A stretch of DNA of 64,000 nt. Origin: Eublepharis macularius (taxonomy: Eukaryota; Chordata; Lepidosauria; Squamata; Eublepharidae). A program made the translations under genes and the position numbers. Of this stretch, positions 63,501 to 64,000 are shown piece after piece. The DNA is taken from the NCBI RefSeq assembly GCF_028583425.1, contig NC_072801.1:19984001-20048000 (forward strand), in the 5' to 3' direction. Position 1 is the first letter of the stretch. Every line of letters starts with the position of its first letter. The notes under the pieces are model-generated. The model saw only the letters and a list, made by a program, of their open reading frames with translations. It did no database searches and was not told the origin of the DNA.

Positions 63501-63724
63501 GTTTAGAACGATTGGTACTTACAGAACTCTACCAGCAGGTATTTGGTTTCCTTCAGGGCCTTATCAAAATTACTTTTCTTCAGGACTAAAACATTGTCCT
63601 CCTCCTCGATACTGGGGTGCGTGGTTTCCTCAGTTTTCTCCCCTGTTGGCTCGATGCCATTGGCTGCTGTGTGCAAAGAGAGGATCCCTAAGCCGAAGAG
63701 AAAGAGAAGCCACGGAATTCTCAT
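33437..63724 (-). CDS. PDILT: PDILT-like protein disulfide isomerase, complete gene, 11 coding exons
   Basis: Codes for a 522-residue ER-resident thioredoxin-fold protein. Coding exons: 63523-63724, 55491-55697, 50561-50694, 49903-50040, 48529-48639, 47125-47250, 39141-39338, 37844-37964, 36298-36479, 34740-34817, 33437-33508. All have AG/GT borders and phases agree throughout (1569 nt). Order: signal peptide (about 1-23), a domain with SGPS at 72-75 where P4HB has CGHC, b and b' domains, a' domain with YAPWCEAC (413-420), lysine-rich tail ending KEEL. Exon 7 carries RNGRV and VQILNL, close to mammalian PDILT and unlike P4HB or PDIA2; loss of the first CxxC also fits. In mammals PDILT is a testis-specific chaperone partnering calmegin and is needed for ADAM3 maturation and sperm fertility; that role here is inferred. 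Mammalian PDILT has a longer acidic/lysine tail (about 584 aa). PDIA2 also ends KEEL but keeps both CxxC sites. Confidence 0.95.
33915..34045 (+). mobile_element. Penelope-like repeat, single unit
   Basis: TTGCATCTGACGAAGAGAAC ... TAGTCTTAAAGGTGCTACTG ... CAGACTAACACGGCTAACTC, flanked by GGACCCT on both sides. The hammerhead-like core has GAAA changed to AAAA. Confidence 0.6.
34404..34662 (+). mobile_element. hAT-like MITE, CAGGGCTTTTTT family, copy 2
   Basis: CAGGGCTTTTTTCTGGGAAA to CCCTGAAAAAAAGCCCTG, flanked by GTATATT. Shorter interior than copy 1. In PDILT intron 10. Confidence 0.8.
34740..34817 (-). CDS. PDILT: PDILT exon 10: end of a' domain
   Basis: Residues 474-499 ([20 protein letters not shown] onward), 26 codons, phase 0. 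The YKGEHTL stretch is shared with mammalian PDILT. Acceptor TTTTTGCCAG, donor GTAAGG. Confidence 0.93.
34820..36295 (-). other. PDILT intron 9
   Basis: Between exons 10 and 9. I see no transposon end or SINE in it, making it one of the few introns here that looks repeat-poor. Confidence 0.5.
36298..36479 (-). CDS. PDILT: PDILT exon 9: a' domain with CEAC active site
   Basis: Residues 413-473. Starts [19 protein letters not shown]. Both cysteines of the CxxC are present (C417, C420), whereas human PDILT has SKKC here. The middle pair Glu-Ala is unusual for a [23 protein letters not shown] follows with the cis-Pro segment. Acceptor CAATCTCAG, donor GTGAGG. Confidence 0.95.
36618..36979 (+). 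mobile_element. hAT-like element, TAGAGATGGGCAC termini
   Basis: TAGAGATGGGCACAAACCG and GGTTCGTGCCCACCTCTA are inverted. The interior has many GGTTCG/CGAACC motifs in both directions. No clear 8-bp duplication. In PDILT intron 8. Confidence 0.65.
37844..37964 (-). CDS. PDILT: PDILT exon 8: start of a' domain
   Basis: Residues 373-412 plus one base. Begins [20 protein letters not shown] and reaches VFVMF, equivalent to the P4HB stretch ending VFVEF. The acceptor CTTATTAG was chosen over an internal CAG because it gives the phase-0 junction and restores the SSEEI motif seen in mammalian PDILT. Donor GTGAGT, phase 1. Confidence 0.93.
37970..39135 (-). other. PDILT intron 7
   Basis: Between exons 8 and 7. 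The GC-richer 38640-38990 part holds overlapping open frames on both strands without recognisable products. No repeat identified. Confidence 0.45.
39141..39338 (-). CDS. PDILT: PDILT exon 7: b' domain and x-linker
   Basis: Residues 307-372, 66 codons, phase 0. The segments [12 protein letters not shown] and [15 protein letters not shown] match mammalian PDILT rather than P4HB, which makes this the most diagnostic exon. NLT is a possible N-glycosylation site. Acceptor ATTCTTCAG, donor GTAAAC. Confidence 0.95.
39503..39914 (-). mobile_element. hAT-like MITE, CAGGGCTTTTTT family, copy 3
   Basis: Flanked by an exact 8-bp GATGGCAC (39495-39502 and 39915-39922). The left end has one mutation (TAGGGCTTTG). 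In PDILT intron 6, just outside exon 7. Confidence 0.85.
40208..40218 (+). repeat. 11-bp direct repeat, left of DIRS
   Basis: TTATCAATTGT occurs directly left of the DIRS and again directly right of it (46314-46324). The 11-mer is not in the internal complementary region, so it seems to be target DNA and not element sequence. Confidence 0.75.
40242..40400 (+). repeat. DIRS left inverted terminal repeat
   Basis: By eye this is the exact reverse complement of 46104-46262 over 159 bp. The outermost 23 bases (40219-40241) differ from the other end, as in other DIRS elements. It carries GC-rich sequence and TCACGTGA and probably includes the promoter region. Confidence 0.92.
40600..42759 (+). CDS. 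DIRS ORF1, Gag-like protein
   Basis: 719 codons from the ATG at 40600; an earlier in-frame GTG at 40588 is not needed. The N-terminus has a Cys/His cluster (HCLKCHTK ... [19 protein letters not shown]) that may bind nucleic acid. A long Ser/Pro/Arg-rich stretch follows, then a more structured region (about residues 390-600), then a Gln/Tyr/Pro-rich tail. This matches Gag-like proteins of vertebrate DIRS elements. It ends in a UGA directly followed by CGG, and the same frame stays open into the RT. Confidence 0.85.
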   Translation: MASTALFKHCLKCHTKMAKSDGHDLCLFCLGETHNVSACRICQGFTSKARQDRKARLNSSLWQKVMSEGTPLRPSKAGPSPSAERQSRAGSVASARSGSKPLPPSASASRAASPAQGPVRPPRSASSTRSDPRPASEPRILVPSPRSEPTAGSIPIKAKSSKPRSPSKVRSASVPRSSSEPAKKKKKTKHHRSPRPAPQEEVIVLPHTPSPHLGSPEPEDISVPVPDPMAFETVPAEFSSGPEPSPRRRSRPSLPLRSPRLEPSPSPRRSRPSPARPSPPPVGRERHGSGDSVQSVRSAASRHQQASRLPSPYRCQWEGAPAGFSVSEPRPSTSRSAWAPPPLPVPESQLGSDEEDVESFGGCQSESWSEPSPAEELVPSADSPFEDLRIYADQMARMAKALEMDISSAVPQTKDKLLKRIYGDNPAYVGFPMLEGIEEIVEKVWQVPCDQPPTSKRIEQLYKIKQGTWPALVKHPPPSSLVTEEFNPRRSGHSSVPADKEGKKLDAMGRRQYIVSSLGLRIANYQTIMAGYQLYLWEKLASYTRDLPPEQKAVVSLLQTEAVRLSKQQMNAGSHAADTAARGMASAVVLRRHSWLRSTALSQEVRSRVESMPFEGDSLFSKSTDETLKKKKEDRQTARSLGLAPADKPSSRSRYAPRSGPYHYQGRYQPQRPGYQQYPAYQQRPYPPAQQQRRRRPFKPRQAQQPAQQKDQQGAGRQY
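42757..42762 (+). promoter_or_regulatory. Candidate stop-codon readthrough site UGA-CGG between Gag and RT
   Basis: ORF1 ends UAC UGA CGG GUC. ORF1 and ORF2 are in the same frame with only this stop between them. UGA followed by CGG is one of the known leaky (type II) stop contexts of RNA viruses. Whether a downstream RNA stem-loop exists was not computed. Confidence 0.6.
42760..44652 (+). CDS. DIRS ORF2, reverse transcriptase, RNase H and methyltransferase-like domain
   Basis: Open in the ORF1 frame right after the UGA. The first ATG is at 42934, but the 58 codons before it contain no stop and look like genuine RT N-terminus ([14 protein letters not shown]), so readthrough from ORF1 is the likelier start. 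RT motifs: [39 protein letters not shown], and the catalytic YLDD at 43372-43383. RNase [35 protein letters not shown] and NARADALSR. The C-terminal part ([43 protein letters not shown]) is the domain usually described in DIRS elements as Dam-like methyltransferase. Confidence 0.92.
   Translation, partial: RVTPAVSPNFSDRLSPLLSEWESITSDSWVLTIVELGYGLEFVELPRCSSPLTAVNNTMAELDAEIVSLLAKGAVEELPYEDSVKGFFSRFFLVPKKDGGLRPILDLRGLNAYLKVTKFKMVTLAAVIALLKQGDWFAVLDLKDAYFHVGIRKEHRKYLSFVYRQRVFRYKVLPFGLSTAPRVFTKCVAPVVSFLREEGCTIFPYLDDWLIVAESESRLVQDIGLVLSTCQRLGLLVNLEKSKLVPNCKVSYIGALLDSVEGKALLPLERARPLRGLVSMFKRNRFQSVRAIQCLLGHMAAATSVVPFARLRMRPLQNWFVRRYDALLHPPSLKFSVPRVILSSLDWWLSDDNLFRGTPFGYQHHDITVTTDASLLGWGAYCGDVSVQDVWSDREKTLHINVLELRAIRFTLVSLTALLRNRQVLVQTDNTTAMYYVNQQGGTVSMALCREATLTWQWAIKNGVSLRAIHVAGSDNARADALSRVPLLDHEWELNGECIGPIFQMWGHPVIDVFATAATTKAHMFCSRAGSDPLSIGDAFQFTWTPGLHYMFPPFPLIPRVLCKIEEDGTDCILVAPFWPRQVWFPKLLRMSQRTYVSLPPRQDLLLNGSLVHHDPRKLHLTAWRIVPPL
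44103..45668 (+). CDS. DIRS ORF3, tyrosine recombinase
   Basis: Overlaps the end of ORF2 by about 550 bp in the -1 frame. The recombinase itself starts around 44600 ([20 protein letters not shown]). Core-binding helices come first, then catalytic residues: Arg in TSARRVSEL (near 45099-45104), His-x-x-Arg in HSTR (45489-45500) and the nucleophile in RHYAV (Tyr at 45597). All are intact. There is no in-frame ATG before the recombinase core; the listed start is a GTG. Expression by frameshifting, splicing or re-initiation is inferred. It would integrate the circular intermediate. Confidence 0.9.
   Translation: MPGSHTHLAVGYQERRVAPCYTRGWVRQCPGRCPQQGPFTRPRVGTERRVHWADLPDVGSSGDRRVRHCGDHQGPHVLFQGRERPPLYWGCLPVYVDAGLALHVSSVPLDSQGPVQDRGGRDGLHPGGPLLATAGLVPEAPADVPTDICESAPSARPSPKREPSPPRSQEAAPNGLADRPSPVGFTDEVQRVLLNARQPSTRRAYAAKWRRFELWALARGVVPDSSPLGVVFGYLCHLRGLGLKVSSLKVHLAAISAAHARVEGATVFSHPQSRQFLKGMYNLYPPVSAPVPQWSLSLVLSRLMLPPFEPMATCPLDMLSYKVAFLVAATSARRVSELSALRSDPPFLVFQPNKVVLRPCLGFLPKVVSAFHLSQDISLPAFFPQPSSKGEKALHSLDLKRALAYYLDRTKEFRSCPHLFVCFGAKDKGNRASSQTLSRWIVTAISKAYSLAGVACPLHVRAHSTRSQASSSALLRGVPLVDICKAATWSSADTFVRHYAVDVNAEQDVSVAKAVLHSLFS
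45898..45988 (+). other. DIRS internal complementary region (circle-junction template)
   Basis: Bases to about 45931 are complementary to the outer left end of the element, and from about 45932 to 45986 complementary to the outer right end. Back to back they represent the joined ends of the circular DNA intermediate. In the DIRS model this region templates completion of the ends during reverse transcription. The junction reads AACCCTGTTTTCATCTTCG on the minus strand. Confidence 0.9.
46104..46262 (-). repeat. DIRS right inverted terminal repeat
   Basis: Exact inverted copy of 40242-40400. Beyond it the right end (46263-46313) has its own unique outer extension, which is matched in the internal complementary region. 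Confidence 0.92.
46314..46324 (+). repeat. 11-bp direct repeat, right of DIRS
   Basis: Second copy of TTATCAATTGT, adjoining the right end of the element (see 40208-40218). Confidence 0.75.
46688..46915 (+). repeat. Sauria-type SINE with (GTT)n tail
   Basis: CACTTCAGTGTAGTGGTTAAG, GGTTTGATTCCCCGCTCCTC, GTGACCTTGGGTCAGTCAC, CTTGAAGAGCAGTATATAAA, ending in GTTGTTGTTGTT. Confidence 0.8.
47125..47250 (-). CDS. PDILT: PDILT exon 6: b' domain
   Basis: Residues 265-306 ([20 protein letters not shown] onward to EFRGK), 42 codons, phase 0. The HILLF core is conserved across the PDI family. In P4HB the b' domain holds the main peptide-binding pocket. Acceptor TTTTCCAG, donor GTTGGT (non-optimal). The next intron contains the DIRS element. 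Confidence 0.93.
47513..47648 (-). mobile_element. Penelope-like repeat, with hAT insertion at its end
   Basis: AAAGAGTCCAGCAGCACCTT ... AAGCTTTCAAGAGCCACAGC ... CTACAGACTAACGTGGCTAA. It ends where the hAT-like element (47651-47910) inserted into CTCTGGATC. The hammerhead-like core is changed to CTGACTA. Confidence 0.6.
47651..47910 (-). mobile_element. hAT-like MITE, CAGGGCTTTTTT family, copy 4
   Basis: Exact 8-bp duplication TCTGGATC (47643-47650, 47911-47918). Termini CAGGGCTTTTTTTCAGCTGG and AGAAAAAAAGCCCTG. In PDILT intron 5. Confidence 0.88.
48529..48639 (-). CDS. PDILT: PDILT exon 5: b domain end
   Basis: Residues 228-264 ([12 protein letters not shown] to DLVTEYNLE), 37 codons, phase 0. 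Resembles human PDILT in its VIEYN-like ending. Acceptor GTGTCCAAG, donor GTATGT. Confidence 0.9.
49903..50040 (-). CDS. PDILT: PDILT exon 4: b domain
   Basis: Residues 182-227, 46 codons, phase 0 at both ends. Contains [19 protein letters not shown] and ENMIVIFQK, matching the P4HB region with DIPFGI and GVVLFKK. Acceptor TTTTATCCACAG, donor GTATTG (weaker than the others). Confidence 0.92.
50561..50694 (-). CDS. PDILT: PDILT exon 3: end of a domain, start of b domain
   Basis: Residues 137-181 ([17 protein letters not shown] to LAIIGFFK). Aligns by pattern with the P4HB segment ending VIGFFK, with the same phase-0 end. Acceptor TTCTCAG, donor GTAAAC. The exon is too broken by frame to stand out as one long ORF; it was found by splice-site and homology reasoning. 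Confidence 0.9.
51490..52061 (+). mobile_element. hAT-like element, TAGGGGTGTGCA termini, 572 bp
   Basis: Inverted termini TAGGGGTGTGCA / TGCACACCCCTA with an exact 8-bp duplication CTGATCTT (51482-51489 and 52062-52069). The interior includes CAGATGGGTGGCAGGGAA repeated and a GGGCATTTAAACCC palindromic centre. No transposase. Confidence 0.85.
52075..53325 (-). other. Part of PDILT intron 2
   Basis: No element recognised. C-run at about 52767-52780 and G-run at about 52979-52990. Confidence 0.45.
53330..54240 (+). mobile_element. L1-type LINE 3' end with SINE insertion
   Basis: The frame 53365-53838 encodes [29 protein letters not shown] and [11 protein letters not shown], the Cys/His-rich C-terminus of L1 ORF2. 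After the stop a Sauria-type SINE (53842-54110) is inserted; then the L1 3' UTR resumes and ends AATAAAATTCAATTTAAAAA with an A-rich tail. Confidence 0.8.
53842..54110 (+). repeat. Sauria-type SINE, well preserved
   Basis: GGGAGCCAGTTTGGTGTAGTG head, GGTTTGATTCCCCACTCCTC, CTCACAGGGTGATTATTGTT, CGCTCTGAGTGGGCATTAAG, (GTT)n tail. The best preserved copy in the window. Confidence 0.88.
54853..55012 (+). mobile_element. GGCCGTTTCCACA-type palindromic element
   Basis: GGGCCACTTACCTTTTGCCG pairs with CGGCAAAAGGTAAGCCCTGTG. The interior has repeated GCATGATTTCGTGCGAGAAC-like segments in both directions. In PDILT intron 2. Confidence 0.6.
55491..55697 (-). CDS. PDILT: PDILT exon 2: a domain with SGPS in place of CGHC
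   Basis: Residues 68-136. Acceptor TTTTGCAG; the first codons give [15 protein letters not shown], so the serine pair S72/S75 replaces both catalytic cysteines. The rest ([25 protein letters not shown]) is a normal thioredoxin-fold core with the cis-proline region retained. Donor GTCAGC, phase 1. Human PDILT has SKQS at this place, so serine replacement is family-wide but the two middle residues differ. Confidence 0.95.
55870..56330 (-). mobile_element. L1-type LINE 3' end, minus strand
   Basis: The minus frame 56064-56321 encodes [19 protein letters not shown] and KMDKLTSLM, like the end of L1 ORF2. The A-rich 3' end corresponds to the T-run near 55881-55905. Confidence 0.65.
56800..56965 (-). 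repeat. Sauria-type SINE, minus strand
   Basis: TTTTATCCTCACAACAACCT, ACGAGGTGGGTTAGG, TTTGAACCCAGGCCTCCCC and a head remnant CTAACTTGTTTCACCACACC. Confidence 0.65.
57763..58269 (-). mobile_element. Composite of two hAT-like MITEs within one 8-bp duplication
   Basis: 57763-58074 is a CAGGGCTTTTTT-family element. 58075-58269 is a GGCCGTTTCCACA-type hairpin ending GGCCCTG. The exact 8-mer CTGAAGAC lies at 57755-57762 and 58270-58277, so it flanks the pair and not each element. Confidence 0.75.
59944..60118 (+). mobile_element. Near-perfect hairpin MITE
   Basis: GGTTGAATCCACACACCCG and the complementary CAGGTGTGTGGATTCAGCCC, with inner arms TAAATGTTCGCTAAACACCC and TCTAGCGCGATCACGCTAGA at the centre. 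It interrupts a SINE-tail-like sequence (TGATCCAGCAGG ... TCTTCTGATGTTCTTA). In PDILT intron 1. Confidence 0.75.
61071..61387 (+). mobile_element. Inverted-repeat element, about 40-bp termini
   Basis: TAGCTGGGAAGGGTAGTTTA and AGACAGAGCCAG pair with CTGGCAGAGATC..., GTCTTTTTAAACTATGCGGC and CCAGCTA at the right. In PDILT intron 1. Confidence 0.5.
61750..61925 (+). repeat. 39-bp minisatellite, about 4.5 copies
   Basis: The unit GGGATACTTTTTAGGATGCA plus CTCTCTATGGGACACTTCT repeats three times exactly, with partial diverged copies at both ends. 39 bp is divisible by three, so one frame stays open; no sign that it is coding. Confidence 0.9.
62490..62720 (+). repeat. Unclassified repeat, second copy
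   Basis: Counterpart of 24280-24680 in the other direction, starting near TTTAAGGGGGAACGTGCAGG. Confidence 0.5.
62722..62824 (+). mobile_element. Family-A Harbinger-like MITE, right part, empty nesting site
   Basis: AGTGGAGTGCGAGTGGAGCG ... ACACGTGAGTCTGTTCACTT ... TAGCTTGGCCC. The CGTGAGTCTG site is uninterrupted here. Confidence 0.65.
63362..63485 (-). mobile_element. Penelope-like fragment with 16-bp target duplication
   Basis: GGTTGTTGTGGGTTTTCCGG meets its own complement around GTCTTGACCACCACGTGGTC, then CTCCGGCCGTGAAAGCCTTC. Flanked by ACATTAGATAAAGATG at 63346-63361 and 63486-63501. Ends 21 bp from PDILT exon 1. Confidence 0.7.
63523..63724 (-). CDS. PDILT: PDILT exon 1: signal peptide and start of a domain
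   Basis: Residues 1-67 plus one base of codon 68. I take the ATG at 63724 because it has A at -3 and starts directly with a hydrophobic signal peptide ([17 protein letters not shown]). An upstream in-frame ATG at 63751 would add nine charged residues and has a weak context. An acidic linker with [13 protein letters not shown] follows, equivalent to the start of the P4HB a domain, and the exon ends LLVEF. The donor is GTAAGT, phase 1, exactly where P4HB splits the tyrosine before its CGHC site. Confidence 0.93.
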
Positions 63725-64000
63725 TCTGATCTTCCAGTCCTTCTCGGGCATCAGAGGGGGAAGAGAAAGGGACCTGGAGCTGACTGGCTGTTGCTAATAT
63801 GTCCATGGGCTTATCATTAGGACACGTGGCAACATTCCCACACCACAACAGAAAGAACTGGGCTTGCTACAAACAAAGGTGACCTCCTGCCTCCTTTGAA
63901 AAGTCGGCTGGCTCTTTTGAGAAAAGGAACCCAAAGGGAAAGCTACTGACAACCATGTTAGGCTTTCGTTTAGATTGATAAAAAAGAGGAAATGTGAACA

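Noticed and set aside
33437..63724. Naming the minus-strand gene P4HB or PDIA2
   Set aside because: Exon layout and ER retrieval signal fit all three, but the first active site is serine-based and exon 7 (RNGRV, VQILNL, DARYKMP) matches PDILT.
63725..63751. Upstream ATG of PDILT at 63751
   Set aside because: It would place nine mostly charged residues before the signal peptide and has a poor initiation context compared with the ATG at 63724.

Overview
This window looks like nuclear DNA of a non-avian reptile, most likely a squamate and possibly a gecko-like lizard; the species is not determinable by reading alone. The reasons are long introns, a vertebrate gene with P4HB-type exon boundaries, tRNA-headed SINEs resembling the Sauria SINE, a 5S-derived SINE, many hAT-like and PIF/Harbinger-like MITEs, Penelope-like repeats, CR1/L2-type and L1-type LINE 3' ends, and an intact DIRS retrotransposon.

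Right half (about 33.3-63.8 kb, minus strand): one complete protein-coding gene in 11 coding exons, identified as PDILT, the testis-expressed endoplasmic-reticulum member of the protein disulfide isomerase family. The exons join in phase into 522 codons, from a signal peptide at 63724 to a KEEL ending at 33440 with a polyA signal about 90 bp further on. The first thioredoxin active site reads SGPS and the second CEAC. Nearly everything between the exons is repeat-derived. The intron between exons 7 and 6 carries a 6.1-kb DIRS element on the opposite strand (40219-46313). It has 159-bp identical inverted termini, an internal complementary region matching the circle junction, and open frames for Gag-like, RT/RNase H/methyltransferase-like and tyrosine recombinase proteins. 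Gag and RT share one frame separated by a single UGA followed by CGG, which looks like a programmed readthrough site.

Middle (about 22.3-26.4 kb, plus strand): a CpG-rich promoter-like block holds a short first coding exon with a good splice donor (22510-22590). A 54-nt candidate second exon (26271-26324) keeps phase. I do not recognise the gene; it would be transcribed convergently with PDILT.

Left part (1-22 kb and 26-33 kb): no convincing protein-coding genes. It holds LINE 3' ends, SINEs, hairpin MITEs (several nested in each other), two LTR-like candidates, microsatellites and unassigned sequence. The interest here is the nested insertions: two independent Harbinger-like insertions at the same TGA site of the same host element, a LINE and a Penelope-like repeat nested in a palindromic element, and Penelope-like repeats that contain a hammerhead-ribozyme-like core.
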